Source: Kalaharituber pfeilii (lineage: Eukaryota; Ascomycota; Pezizomycetes; Pezizales; Pezizaceae). Taken from it: 64,000 nt of DNA. The notes under the pieces are model-generated. The model did not search any database. It worked only from the letters and a program-made list of their open reading frames with translations, and was not told the origin of the DNA. Shown here piece after piece: positions 22,249 through 32,629 of this stretch. Numbering within the stretch: the first letter of the stretch is position 1; every line of letters starts with the position of its first letter. The position numbers were made by a program, and so were the translations under genes. Location: NCBI GenBank assembly GCA_015179045.1, contig WHUZ01000010.1:620001-684000 (forward strand). The letters run 5' to 3'.

Positions 22249-23557
22249 AGAGCAGATGTTGAGAGGAGCAAATGGCTAGGTGTGATCTGCGACAGCACTC
22301 TTAGCTTTGACTATCACTGGACAAAGCCAGGAAACTTTTGGGGGCTCTATCTAGGCTAGGGAACTCGCAGTTGGAGATGATCTCTGCCTCATGGCAGAAG
22401 GCATATACTGGCTTGGTAAGGGCAGTAGCTCTATGGGGTTCCGAGATTGGCTGGAGAGGCCAAAGGAAATGGAGAGAGGAGTTTGAAAGGCTTCAGTTTC
22501 AGGCCCTTTGCAAATGCACCAGGCGGTACAGGGAGCGGCAAGGGAGAAGGTCGAGTCAATTGCAGGCATCGAAAGTGTGGCCTTAATCCTCGATCAGAGC
22601 CAGGCGAGGTATGCTCTAAGGTCAATAAGGGACCCCACAGGTGTGGGGCACCTATGACCTGAGAGCTTCAGAGGGATGCAGGCCGCGAACCCAGACCGGG
22701 AGGACGAAAAAGGCCGAGACTGGAGAGATTTTAGGCTAAACTCGACAAAGCAAGAAGGACACCCCTGCCAAGTGGGAGAAGGCCATCAACAAGGCGAAGG
22801 GCGATTCAGTAGCTGTTTTCACAGACGGTAGTCTCAATGAAGGAGGAGTAGGAGGCGGTTGATGCTGGAGACAGGTGGTAGCAGGCGAGTCAGAAGGGTC
22901 CCGGTGGGGAGGCACAAAAGCCACTGTATGGGACGGTGAGATTTCAGGCATGAGGGATGCCCTTGAAGCAGTTGATGGCAGGGTACAAGTGCTGCTACTT
23001 GCTGACTCTCAGGCAGCCATCAGGGCAGTTCCGAGAGCAGGAAAAAGAGGACGGCAGACCTAGCGCGCGTGGTAGAGCTCGTCGCAGAAAGGCGGCGGAG
23101 GCTGAGAGAGGCTGAGGCCGTGAAGCTCGCTTGGGTCAAGGCCCACGTGGGGATAGAGGGCAAGGAGAAGGCAGATGAGTTGGCCAAAGAGGGGGCCAGG
23201 TGCATGAGGTATGATGGCCAGGGCACTGAGGGCGGTCTGCGCCAGGAGTTAGTTCGAAAGAGAAAGGAGGAGAGGGAGCGAGCTGGGTTCGGGAAGGGCA
23301 AGTTCGTGAAGTAGTGCAGAAGGGCCCTCACCAAGTACACCTGGCTACGAACTGGGAAAGGCGCAGCCATATGGAGGAGGAAAATCAGTGGAGAGGAGGC
23401 GCGGTGCTCTTGTGGAGCAGCTTGGAGTGCAGAACATGTGGTGTTCGAGTTTGACGAGCTGGAGTGGCCCAAGAGAAAGGAGAGTGGCGAGGTGGTCACC
23501 TGGCAGGTGCTGGGAGGACTTAGAGGAGAAAGGGTGGAAGCGGCTTGCCAGTTGTCA

Positions 23558-23593
<36 letters not shown>

Positions 23594-23709
23594 TTTCACG
23601 TAACCCCGCTTGCAGCTGTTCGCCATGGCAGGGTCCCAGGACCGAAGTCCTTATGGCCCGGAGACAGGCACCTATGCAACTACATACAAACACGTCCCCT
23701 GATATGACA

Positions 23710-24560
23710 TCAACGAAATGGCATGATGTAAGAACGTCCATGTCTTGGGCAGTTGATTTCGTAGCTAAAGAGGTTACCGCAGATGATCCTCCCTTCGCAT
23801 CTGTTGGAGCACTCTTCCTTCTCCTCTACCACTGCTTCATCCATGTCCATCCTGTCATCCCGCTCCTTCCCCTTCTCTCTTGTACCCACTCTATTCCACT
23901 CGTACAATTCCGAGTGTAGCCATCTCCCAGACAACCTTACCTTCGCTAGTTTTTGACCATCCAACTCTACCTCCCCTTTTAGGTAGATTACGACCAAGCT
24001 GGTCTTCTTCCCTTCCCTCCTCTCCTTCTTCAACAACCATCGGGCTGCAACTATACTCCCCATCCATGGGTTCGCCTTCTCCATCCAGTCCCTAACCTTT
24101 CCCAGCTTTTTGGTTGTTGCAATTCCATGTACCACAATTGCGCGACCGGACTGAGGCAGGCTCAACTGTCGCTTCCCAGTCTGTGGTTTGTTGACTTCTT
24201 GCGTGGGAGGTTTTTTTTTTTTTTTTTTTTTTTTTTATATCACATGACCCCGCGTGCAGCTGTTCGCCAAGGCAGGGCCCCTGGGTCTTCGACCCTCAAA
24301 GCCCGGAGGCAGGCTTTTTTGCGTGGGAGGTAATTTTTGGTTTTGTATGGAGATGGGAGGTGTCATCTTTTCTGTAGCCTTCTCCGAAGCTTTTGAGGGC
24401 TTCGAAGACTGCCCATTTGTTGGAATGGGTGCCGTAGGTACCTTCTTGCCCTTCATTAATGGTTGCGCTGAGGGGGTGGAACCGTGGAAGACTTTTTAGG
24501 GGCCGGTGGTGTTGGTGGAATGTTTTGAGAGATAATTGCTGCATACGACAGCCGTGGTGG
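23710..24560 (-). pseudogene. ORF1 protein of a non-autonomous family-A element
   Basis: The C-terminal half (24165-23710) is open: LPQSGRAIVVHGIATTKKLG, VRDWMEKANPWMGSIVAARW, KKTSLVVIYLKGEVELDGQK and VRLSGRWLHSELYEW. This is the same fold region as VHGIALRKDLDKVRRWLE...GGRWLRAEVYE in family B, probably an RRM-like nucleic-acid-binding domain of Tad-type ORF1. The N-terminal part (24560-24332) is Pro/Ser/Lys-rich and is separated by the tail insertion at 24212-24318. No cysteine knuckle is seen. Its role is presumably RNA binding and cis- or trans-packaging of LINE RNA; this is inferred from family context. Confidence 0.7.
24212..24318 (-). mobile_element. Family-A tail insertion, 107 bp
   Basis: Exact 13-bp TSD TTGCGTGGGAGGT at 24199-24211 and 24319-24331. 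The sense strand starts AAGCCTGCCTCCGGGCTTTG and continues through the hairpin CCCTGCCTTGGCGAACAGCT to poly(A). It is nested in the ORF1-only element. Confidence 0.93.
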
Positions 24561-24835
24561 AGAAGTCAGGGATGTTAGTGTGCTGGCAACGGAGTGGGGA
24601 GCTGAATATGTCCTCGAAACTTCACCCCAAGGGGGAAACTTGAGGAGTTGGGTATTTTGGAATGAAAATTAGATCAAAAGACTCAGCGCACTGAGCACTT
24701 TCGATCTATGTAGGTTTCACTGGGGGGACGTTGTAGTTGCGGAGTGGCTTCCAAGTGCTCGTCCTGTCAAAGTGGTTGTCGCCGAGTTGTCACAAAATAG
24801 AACCTGCCAAACCTGTCAAGTTCACCTCATCTCTC

Positions 24836-25153
24836 TTTTTTTTTTTTTTAATATCATTAATCGCTTGCCGCCCTATGGGCCATGGCGATGTGCTATATAA
24901 GTAAAGAGTATGAATTGCAGGAAAACAAAGGAAAAACTAAACACTTCATTCACTGAGCATCTCCATCAACTTCTTTAACGGGTCTTCCCCCCTCCCCCCC
25001 TCCTCTTTGGCCCGCGGCGGTCTCCTGACATGCTCCTCTCCTCCCGGCCATCTCCGCTTCCACACTCTGCACTGGCCTAAAAGGTGTCTCGTCGTCTCCT
25101 CCTCTTCCCCGCACCACACTCTCCTCCTGGTAGTCTCCTCCTCCATGGTTCGC
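24836..25153 (-). mobile_element. Family-B LINE 3' end
   Basis: On the minus strand the C-terminal zinc motif VWCGEEEETTRHLLGQCRVW and KRRWPGGEEHVRRPPRAKEE precede the stop near 24946, a short 3' UTR, the hairpin (ATCGCCATGGCCCATAGGGC) and poly(A). The C-x2-C...H...C layout and the following WPGG match the full LINE at 34847-41188. Only about 66 codons of ORF2 remain. No TSD found. Confidence 0.75.
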
Positions 25154-25669
25154 AGTGGAATCAGAGAAGTGCAGCTGCAGGGAGGCTCAGACAGGGGGGC
25201 ACCTAGCCTTCCAGTGCTGTTAGCAGAGGTTTCGCCTAGAAGGCTTTAGAGAATGAGGGGATATAGAGAAGAACTGGAAAAGGATGGCAGAGAATGGGGA
25301 GGAGTAGGATGAGTTAGAAAGGTTCCTTTCTGGGATCAGGTTTTAGAAGTGCACTGTGCGATTTACTGACCCGGGTCAGGAAAAAATTTGCATTCCGGGT
25401 TGCAAAGGTGTGGAGGAAACTGTGAAGGTGTGGAGAAGAGGGGAGAGAGGAGAGAGAGGAGAGATAGAGATATATAGGAGAGCCTCCCTGATACAGAAAC
25501 CAGAAGAACCATTCAGAAGTTTGTGAAATTAGGTTTTAGAAGTAGATAGAAATTTAATTGTTAAGCCTGTCTCCGAGCTTTGAGAGCTTGCCCAAGGACT
25601 CTGCCATGGCTTGGTGCTGCAAGTGGGATTATGTGATGTAAAAAAAAAAAAAAAAAAAAAAAAAAATTT
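25154..25669 (+). mobile_element. Family-A LINE 3' end, mutated
   Basis: The plus strand starts in the cysteine motif region (SEKCSC-like) and continues through the 3' UTR to AGCCTGTCTCCGAGCTTTGA, a hairpin carrying transitions (CTCTGCCATGGC...GCAAGTGGGATTATGTGA) and about 27 A. It abuts the minus-strand family-B copy with no clear TSD. Confidence 0.75.
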
Positions 25670-25759
25670 AGCTTAGGGCAAGCTATATCAAATGTGACTG
25701 GGTTCAATCTGGCGCGATGCGTAACCAGCAGTACCTACGACGATTGGCCACGATTCCTG

Positions 25760-26640
25760 TCCCATATTAAGATTGGGCAGAAGGGAGGTAGAGATAGAGA
25801 CATGGGTATATGATCTACCAGGAGTACAGAAGATAAGAATATTAAAAACGGAAATATCTTTTTGTTGCCGGAGAGGAAACTGCTAGAATGTAGTAGCAGT
25901 AGATTGAAGACAGTAAGATAGGAGCAAGAGTGTAGAGGAGATCAGTGGTAGACTGGTAGTGGTAGAGGTAGTAGAGCGAACAGTGACGATTTTCAATAAG
26001 AAGGTGAGAGAAGTAAAAAGAGTGCTAGAAAGTGTACCAGAGGAGGTACTGGTCCTGGTTTGCTTAGATTCTAAAGCTACTATTATAGTGATTTAGAAGA
26101 CAGGCAAGAAGAGAAAGACAAAGACTGAGAATATAAGAAGAGTAGTAGATACAGTAGTGAGGAGGAATAGAAAAGGAGAGAATATGAGACTAATGTAGGT
26201 CAAGGCTCATATTGGAATCAAGAATAATAAGACAGATAAAAGGACAAAGAAGGGGACAATGAAGAAGGGAAAGGAGGTGGCCACTGGGAGTAGAGTGTAC
26301 TAAAGAGTTAATATATGAAGAAAGGAGAGGAGGGAAGTGAGGAGGTATAGAGGAGGAAAGGTCATAGAATAGAACAGGATGATAGTGTCCAACTTCACGG
26401 CCATGTGCCTGGAAAGAGGTAGGTGTAGGGCATGGTTGAAGAGGATAGGAATAGCAGAATCAGAGGAGTGCAGCTGTGGGGAGGTCCAGATAGGAGAGCA
26501 CCTAGCCTTCCAGTGCAGTCAGCAGAGGTTTCGTTCAGAAGGCTTTAGAGAATGGGGGGATATAGAGAAGAACTGGAAAAGGACGGCAGAGAATGGGAAG
26601 GAGTGGGATGAGTTGGAAAGGTTCTTTTCCAGGATCAAAT
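25760..26640 (+). pseudogene. RIP-like mutated family-A RNase H copy
   Basis: This aligns with the LINE RNase H at 18589-19591 (opposite strand) but carries dense G-to-A and C-to-T changes, e.g. GTGGTGGATGCGGTGGCG became GTAGTAGATACAGTAGTG. The catalytic regions are recognisable (TGGTCCTGGTTTGCTTAGAT for LVCLDS) but full of TAG/TAA codons. The last part is less mutated: AESEECSCGEVQIGEHLAFQ (about 26455-26515) and the end FFSRIK at 26640, where homology stops without hairpin or poly(A). Confidence 0.75.
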
Positions 26641-27390
26641 AATGGTCTCCGACTTCTGCAGAAACAACCTGTGTATGTATCCTTGCTGCCGTAGCAGCAG
26701 CTGGAGTTTCCTGTTCACCAGCCTTGGTGACGTCGCCGATACCTCACTTAGGCTCATTTCTGCACACGATGGTTCCCTTGGGTTCATTTTCGGCGGAAGG
26801 AGCTAGGTCACTCTCCTCGCTCTCTTTGTCGTTTAGGTATTCTTTGTAGGCTCTCGACAGGCGTGCGGCGCCCTTCAGACCGGCTTGTCTATGTGGGCGG
26901 CCAGAGGCATTGGATATTAGAATCGGCTGTGCACTGAGAAAGGGTGCCGATGGGGCATGTTGTGGTCCTGTAGTTGCTACATGTCTTCATCAGGGGGCCT
27001 GTAGGGGGAGGATCAATTAACGAATATCCATCTTCATCTACTCACCTGATTTATCGTCCACGTCATCGCCATTCCAATCCTCAGCACGCCAATTTTTATG
27101 ACCTGTCGTCTCAGCAGCAGCTCCACCACCGCTTGCCGGCGCTTCGTTCGCTGTACTTTTTTTTTTGCTCTTTTAACTGAACCCGTTGACCCCGTTTTCT
27201 TGGCCCTCGCAGTAGAGGGCCCTGCACTCGTCGTTCTGGCACGAACAGCATCACTACTATTGCCTCTTTTGGCGTTTGTTGTGGCATTGCGGTGTTGTTG
27301 ACTATTTGGGGTCTGGTCTGGACATTCCTGCCGGAGCGTGTAGATGGCATCCCTTGTTTCTCGTTTTTCGATTATTCTGGGGTGAAACAA
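26641..27390 (-). pseudogene. Unknown gene relic with a possible intron
   Basis: The minus strand has a basic first part (about 27350-27060) starting MPSTRSGRNVQTRPQIVNNT, with RAKKTGSTGSVKRAKKKVQR and an acidic end NWRAEDWNGDDVDDKSG. A good donor GTGAGT and acceptor CCTACAG bracket a putative 48-nt intron (about 27003-27050). The next part gives PPDEDM, then, one base shifted, VATTGPQHAPSAPFLSAQPI ... RAYKEYLNDKESEESDLAPS up to a stop near 26745. It looks like a spliced but decayed protein with nuclear-type charged regions. I do not recognise the family; a retrotransposon gag is one option. Confidence 0.35.
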
Positions 27391-27446
27391 ACAGAATTGT
27401 TGATTAGATTAAATGAGAACGGACTGGAATTTAGGAGCTACAAAGA

Positions 27447-27872
27447 TACAGGATCAGGTTTTGGAAGTGCGTGATTCCCCGACCTGGGTTGGGAATTCAT
27501 GAGGAGGGGGGATGACGTAATGCAATGAGAAATTTTCATTCCGGGCTGCGAAGGCGTGGAGGAAGGAGAGGAGAGAGGAAGGAGAGGAGAGAGGAAGGAG
27601 AGGAGAGAGGAAGGAGAGGAGAGAGGAAGGAGAGGGAGAGGTGGAGAGATGTAGGGGAGCCTCCCGATGCAGAAACCAGAAGAACCGTCCGGAAGTTTCT
27701 GGAATCAGGGTTCTAGAAGGGGAAAGGAGGCGGGGTGGAACGGGGATGTGTACGTAGAACTTTCTTTGTTGAGCCTGTCTCCGGGCTTTGAGGGCTTGCC
27801 CAGGGACCCTGCCATGGCTTAGCGCTGCAAGCGGGGTTACGTGATTTAAAGAAAAACAAAAAAAAAACGAGA
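27447..27872 (+). mobile_element. Family-A LINE 3' UTR copy
   Basis: It begins within the 3' UTR (ATCAGGTTTTGGAAGTGCGT), matches the UTRs at 18196-18590 and 25350-25640, and ends GAGCCTGTCTCCGGGCTTTG, the hairpin with loop TTAGC (CCATGGCTTAGCGCTGCAAG), and an A-rich tail. No coding part. Confidence 0.8.
27561..27645. repeat. 16-bp purine minisatellite
   Basis: About five head-to-tail units of GGAAGGAGAGGAGAGA lie inside the LINE 3' UTR. Sister copies have only one or two units, so it expanded locally. All-purine strand. Confidence 0.9.
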
Positions 27873-27884
27873 TAGCAAGGACCG

Positions 27885-28120
27885 CCATGATAAATAAACC
27901 AGAGAGAGAACTCCAAACCAAGGCGAATCAGCGCTATGCAGCACCTGTTGAAGGGGACTTGGTTCTTCTGAGAAGGTTCGTTGTGGATCGAGAGCATGGT
28001 TGCAAGTTAGGAAGTACTGCAAACCGGACAAGTCAAGGGAAGGTATGCCCTCAATGCGCTAAAGGTGTTCGTGCCTGGAGAAGTGGGAGGATTGTTAGCC
28101 GAGGTGGCCGGGCCGAACTG
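27885..28120 (+). pseudogene. Ty3/gypsy integrase C-terminal fragment
   Basis: The plus strand encodes MINKPERELQTKANQRYAAP, VEGDLVLLRRFVVDREHGCK and, after a shift, TGQVKGR-like residues. The pattern (W/x)-A-NxRY...xGDLVLLR...D...G.K matches the linker and GPY/F region at the end of gypsy integrases. The catalytic core upstream is missing. It is followed within 200 bp by a polypurine tract and an LTR, the expected order at the 3' end of a gypsy element. Confidence 0.6.
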
Positions 28121-28284
28121 GGTGGGAATGGGAGTTTGATCTCATTTGTCTGTGCATTTCATAATATTTTTCTTTTTTTTTCTTGTAGTGCTGTCGCTGT
28201 GGTCTGTGGGCACTTTTCTATTGCACAGGGCGTGGATATTTGTGTTTGCTGGGGCTCCTCTGTATTCATGTACACTCACACAGT

Positions 28285-28558
28285 GGAAGGGGAGGACTGT
28301 CGCAAACCTGTCCTGGACTGTTGGGTGCTGCGGGATCTTGGCATTTCACGTGCCATGGTGAGGGAAGGCTGGAGGGGGAGGTGACTACTAGAACAGGAAG
28401 GGGGTACCGGGAAGGGAGGGGTATTCAATGAGGGGAGAAGAGGGGAGGCCTCGGAGGAAGATCATCATCATTACAAGGTTGTAGGAAGTCAGATCCATAG
28501 ACCCCGATCATTCCCAGCTGCTTGCTCCTTCTTCCCACTGGTCCACTTTTCTCCACGA
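28285..28558 (+). mobile_element. Polypurine tract and 3' LTR of a gypsy element
   Basis: The purine tract GGAAGGGGAGGA (about 28286-28297) directly precedes TGTCGCAAACCTG, the LTR start (28299). The LTR matches the 289-bp solo LTR at 32630-32918 throughout, including GCATTTCACGTGCCATGGT and the end GTCCACTTTTCTCCACGA. The final CGACA is degraded. Confidence 0.7.
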
Positions 28559-28559
28559 A

Positions 28560-28683
28560 TTGTGTACGGAGAATAGATAGGTAGATGCTTTAATCTGACC
28601 CGGGTATATGGGTCCCTGCCATAGGCTGGTCGCACTTTATGCGGGGTTATGTGAACCAGAAAAAAAAAAGAAAAAAAAAGAGA
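28560..28683 (+). mobile_element. Family-A tail insertion (CCATAGGC subtype)
   Basis: The plus strand has CCCGGGTATATGGGTCCCTG, then CCATAGGC...TTATGCGGGGTTATGTGA and a long A-rich tail. The upstream segment is shared with the LINE end at 54513-54600. AGATCATCATCAT occurs at 28459-28471 and right after the tail (28685-28697); it may be the TSD or just a simple repeat. Confidence 0.65.
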
Positions 28684-28699
28684 GAAGATCATCATCATC

Positions 28700-29110
28700 A
28701 TCAATAGACTTACTCTCCTACTATGCTTGGTCCTCTGGGCTCTGTCCTTACAGGCCGCTTGACTGCTGGGCAGGAGTCGGCCGGTTTGCCGAACTCGTGC
28801 TGAAACCAATTACGTAGACCTTCCTCCCAGACAGGGTCCCCGAAGAAAGAAAATGACTTCAAAGGGTTAACCCTTAGCCGAAGCTAGAGTTATTTTCTTT
28901 GCTCTCTTTCTAAGCATCAGCCTCCCTGAGCATAGCTTAAATGCGGCTGAGTAGTGCCTTCGATCTTTGATCGAACTCCGCTTACCGGGTTGATTCCTTT
29001 TGCTTACTTCTTTTTTCAACTGCATCCCATCTCTCAGCTGTACTGCCCTTTGTAGCTGGGTCATTCTAATAATGAGTTATGTTGCTAGCTCCCAGTTGTT
29101 GCATAGTTAC
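28700..29110. other. No gene recognised
   Basis: Minus-strand reading frames run into the LINE piece to the right but show no LINE motif here. No clear family. Confidence 0.4.
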
Positions 29111-29767
29111 ACACTGCATCAGCTTCCTCCTCCGCCCTTCGTACCTTGGCCTGCTGCTTCCATTACGATTTCGTCCTGGTACTGCATAAAGGCTCCCATC
29201 ATTGCTGCCTTGTCTGCTTCTTTGTTGCCCCTAAGACCATTTACCCATATTATGGATACGTCCAGATCCCCCCTCGCCGCTCTTACCTCCCAGGCCTTTC
29301 TCACCGTGTGGGCTACTCCATTGAGGCTCTTGCGATTTTCTGTATCTTGCTGCTACTCGGGAGTGTGACAGCAGAAGTAGCTCCCAGTGTTCGAATGCAG
29401 GGCTTTGGCTATTGCCACGAGTTTTGCATCGTTGACAGTCATCTGCATACCCATGTAGATCGAGGCCCTGATATCCTGGTCGTAGATGCCCTTACCGATG
29501 ATTCCGTTAATCCGGCTGCCGTCCATATATATGTATTTCCATCCTTCATCTTCGACGGCCTCAATCCTCCTTTCCCATTTGTATTTGTCCATCTGGGCGT
29601 CTAGGATGTTGAGTATGGCCAGTGGAAGTGGGCTTTTTTATTCTAAGGAGCCTGTCAGGACCATTGTATCCTCCTCCTCCCTCAGTAGTAGTTCATTGTC
29701 CAATCTCATCCTCCTGGCCTTGGTCCGAGTCGCTTCGCTCTCCATGAAGGTATGTACTATTTCCAGT
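29111..29767 (-). pseudogene. Family-B LINE RNase H fragment
   Basis: Minus strand: ARRMRLDNELLLREEEDTMV, then WKYIYMDGSRINGIIGKGIY (catalytic Asp region), YMGMQMTVNDAKLVAIAKAL, and after a shift VRAARGDLDVSIIWVNGLRG with NKEADKAAMM (the WVKxHxxI...NExAD region, with diverged residues). It aligns with 53806-54459. It lacks the terminal zinc motif and the hairpin tail, so it is a 3'-truncated piece left by rearrangement. Confidence 0.7.
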
Positions 29768-30175
29768 TTTTTTTTTATGAGTCACGTAGTGCTGCGTATA
29801 GGCAAACCAATACTCGACCGGGTTACTCTCCACCTCCTTCTGCTTCCACCCTTTCTCCTATGGGTCCTCCCAGGACTGCCAGGTGACTTACGCCCCATTT
29901 TTATTCTTCCTATGGGGCCGCTCCAGTTCGGTGCATCTGAACACCACATGCTCAGCACTCCATGCCTCTCCACTGGCAAATGTGCATTGCACCTCCTCAC
30001 TACTGATCATCCTCCTCCACATAGCCCAGTCCGCAGCCAGGTGTAATTTCTGAGTGCTCTCCTGCCCCACTATACAAATTTGCTCTTTCCAAACCCAGCT
30101 TGCTTCCTCTCCTCCTACCTTTTCTGAACTAACTCCTGACACAGTCCACCCTGAATGGCCTGCCCATCATACCTC
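29768..30175 (-). mobile_element. Family-A LINE 3' fragment with damaged tail
   Basis: Minus strand coding: EASWVWKEQICIVGQESTQK, LHLAADWAMWRRMISSEEVQ, GEAWSAEHVVFRCTELERPH, close to 54741-55000. The 3' end reads CCTATACGCAGCACTACGTG, then ACTCAT and nine A, so most of the hairpin is missing although the ACGTGA end and tail remain. It begins at GGGGGCCAAGCATATGAGG. No TSD found. Confidence 0.65.
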
Positions 30176-30842
30176 ATATGCTTGGCCCCCTACAAGTAAT
30201 GAACTTAAAGGTTTTGAGATAAACTTAGAATACTACTAGTATCTGAAAAATACTATCTTAAAGAAATAAAGAAAATATAAACTATAAGTTACTAAGTTTG
30301 TAGGCCTTCATAACTCAATGTTTCAAGGTGTAGGGTGTGGCACTCAACTCTACAAGCACCTCAAAACAGTACATCACTTATAAGTAATACATAACTAAGG
30401 AAATTCAGGGTAAGGAAGGAAAATAGTTAACGCATCCTACCGGGATATTGCGCACTACCGGGATATTGCGCACATTTCGGTAACAACAAAAATGACCTCC
30501 CAAAATTCAGAGAGTTATTCAAATGACTTCAAACTACATACAAAGTAACTAAATACATATAGAAACCTATTCCGCATGTTAGTTAAGCCTGTACAGTCTG
30601 GTAACTTGTCTCAATATCAGTGATATACCTTTTTGGACAGGACAGATAAACTAAAGTCCAACTCTTGCAGAATCATTTCCTAGGTCTTAATGTCATAGTA
30701 GAGGATACTTTTGTAGGCGGAGATGATGTGGGTGACGTGGGAAAGAGGCAGCGGCTTGTTGGAGAGAGTGGTGACTGTTCAAACATAGCATCCAAAGTGC
30801 TATAAAAGCTCTCTGAACAAGATGCAGAGATATCAGAGTCAT

Positions 30843-32483
30843 CTATATCTGACCATGCTTCTGGTGACTCTGAGGAGATTCTGACTTGTTTGGGAGTATG
30901 GAGAGAGTGCTGACGCTTGGTTTGAGCTGTTGGCTGCGGTAATTTGGACTCATCTGGATGTTTTTTTTTGCCTTTTTGTGCTTTTTGTGACTCTTTTGCT
31001 TCTGCCTTCTTAACTCAATAACATCTGCTCCAGTAATTGGTCCACTTGACTGAAAGCGTCTCTGGTCTTTAGTATTGAGGTCAATACTTCGCATTTTGAG
31101 TTTGGTATTGAGGTCTCGCTCAATGTTAACCTCCGTCATAGCACCTAATGCTGTTGAAAAGATTTGGAGAAAGGATTTTTTGATTTCTGATTGTGAAGCA
31201 TTAGGAAGGTAGTCAAGAAAGCGAAAGGTGCGTCTTTTCAGTGCATTTGGTGTTCTTGGAGTGTAGGTGCTATGGGAGGAGCTTAGTCGCTTGGGGGTAA
31301 CCTGAGATTGCTTTGCTGTAGAGAGATGCTGAATCTTGCCAATCGGTTTTTTGTAATTGATAGGATAAAGACCAGATCCTGCCCATCCAACTTTGATATT
31401 CCGCTTGGTATATGCTCGTATTCCAGCCCTCTTTATCATTGGCCAAAAATTTCCCTTTCTGATCACATCACAATTATCCCTGGTATAGTTATCCACCTCT
31501 TTGCTATATGCAAACTGTAATGGTTCAAATAACCCTACATCTAAAGGCTATAATAAATGCGTAGAATGTGGAGGAAGACAAAGAGTAATAATATTATTTT
31601 CCATACACCAATAAAGAAATTCCCAAGTACAATGAGAAGCATGTCCATCCAATTAAAAAAGAAGAGGAAAACGCTTATCTGAATATTTTTGGACTCTAGA
31701 AATGAAATGATTCTGCAAATAGTCAAGACTTATTTTATTATCTGTCCATCCTTTAGGTGAGTAGTTAAATCGTACTTCAGTATCATCTTCATTAACACCA
31801 GTATACCACCCCATTATATGTGTTTTTCCCTTAAATATAATATATGGAGGTAGTACATTACCTGTCACATTAATAGTCTCAATATCGGTAATCCATTCTC
31901 TATTACCATCTGTTCGTTTCTTTGCTCTCCTCTTTCCAGCCCTGCAAATTACCTTACACTTTTTTCCTTTTCCTAACATAAATCCTTTCTCATCCATATT
32001 CCAAATATTCTTCGGAGGAATTTTATTTTCTTTCACTATCTTTCCGACCATTTCAATGAAATTCTTAACAACTTCAGGATTGTTTGCCATTACCCGTTGA
32101 CGTGCCAAGGTATTTGCTATGCGCTTTTGAACCTCCGGATGCCTTTTGACAAACCTAGATATCCAATTCTTACCTACTGCTTCAATCTTTTTTTTCCTAA
32201 GAATTAAGCTAAGTGCAATTTCTTTCAGAGTACTATAATCAATAGGGAATCCCATATCATCTACCCGCTGAATATATCTCACTAATGCCTTCTCATCTTC
32301 TTTATTTAGATGCTGCTGACACTCATGACTTTCTCTATGAGAAATAGTCTTGCCTTTATATCTATATCTCAGCATAGATGGAGCCAGTTCATAAAATGCA
32401 GCAGCCTTCCGAACTGATGGAAACTTACCCTCCTGCAACCCTTTAATCGCCTCCTGGATTTTCTTTTCTTTTTTTACTCTCAT
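30843..32483 (-). pseudogene. Fot1-type transposase, two nonsense codons
   Basis: One frame runs from ATG 32483 to 30843. The N-terminus has a psq-type helix-turn-helix (KKIQEAIKGLQEGKFPSVRK, AAAFYELAPSMLRYR), then a Tc5/CENP-B HTH (DEKALVRYIQRVDDMGFPID ... ISRFVKRHPEVQKRIANTLA). The DDE domain follows: WNMDEKGFMLG (first Asp), LDGHASHC (second Asp), PPHSTHLLxPLDVGLFEPLQ (third Asp). After that come a long basic tail and a final Ser-rich part. TAA at 31653-31655 just before the second Asp and TAG at 31548-31550 (Gln in relatives) break the frame, so this copy is inactive. It would cut and paste the element at TA sites. The length of about 545 codons is normal. Confidence 0.88.
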
Positions 32484-32629
32484 TATTGAGTGCTAAAGAC
32501 CTCCGGGAAGAATTTGAAGCGTTGTTTGTTGTTACCTTCTGTACCCCGCTGTTATGGTGTTGTTAGCATAAGTATAACCACGCTAGTTTGCTAGCGCCAT
32601 GCCAAGTGCGCAATATCCCGGTAGTGCGC

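Larger units (their letters stand above)
19684..23549 (+). mobile_element. Family-A LINE (RT to RNase H), with three or more insertions
   Basis: The copy runs from the RT finger region to the end of RNase H. It is interrupted at 20038-20649 (ORF1-only element), 20828-20879 (B tail), about 21151-22005 (unknown insertion) and about 22195-22248 (B tail). Its 3' end is cut by the element at 23562. Removing these insertions restores colinearity with the minus-strand copy at 54513-56522. Confidence 0.8.
19830..23549 (+). pseudogene. LINE reverse transcriptase / RNase H, fragmented
   Basis: Recognisable RT pieces: KVIMIPKSGKDLKQAKSWRP and IQLINCIGKLMEK (about 19940-20035), KGQFGGVRGRSAIDALFR after the first insertion, and a shifted PQGSP-like region near 21060. 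FVDD-like coding near 22030 is frame-shifted. RNase H follows: AVFTDGSLNEGGVGGG (22815), VLLLADSQAAIRAV (22990) and LAWVKAHVGIEGKEKADELA (about 23130-23185). The end is CSCGAAWSAEHVVFEF. Many stops (several TAG/TGA where related copies have Trp or Gln) show it is inactive. Confidence 0.75.
23562..24784 (-). mobile_element. Family-A ORF1-only element
   Basis: This 1223-bp minus-strand insertion has exact TSD AGTTGTCACAAA at 23550-23561 and 24785-24796. Its 5' end (right side) begins CGGCGACAACCACTTTGACA, also found at about 45107. It then carries one ORF1 and a 3' UTR with CGGGCCATAAGGACTTCGGT, the hairpin and poly(A). No EN, RT or RNase H. A 107-bp tail insertion splits its N-terminal half. 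Apparently full length for its class. Confidence 0.9.
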
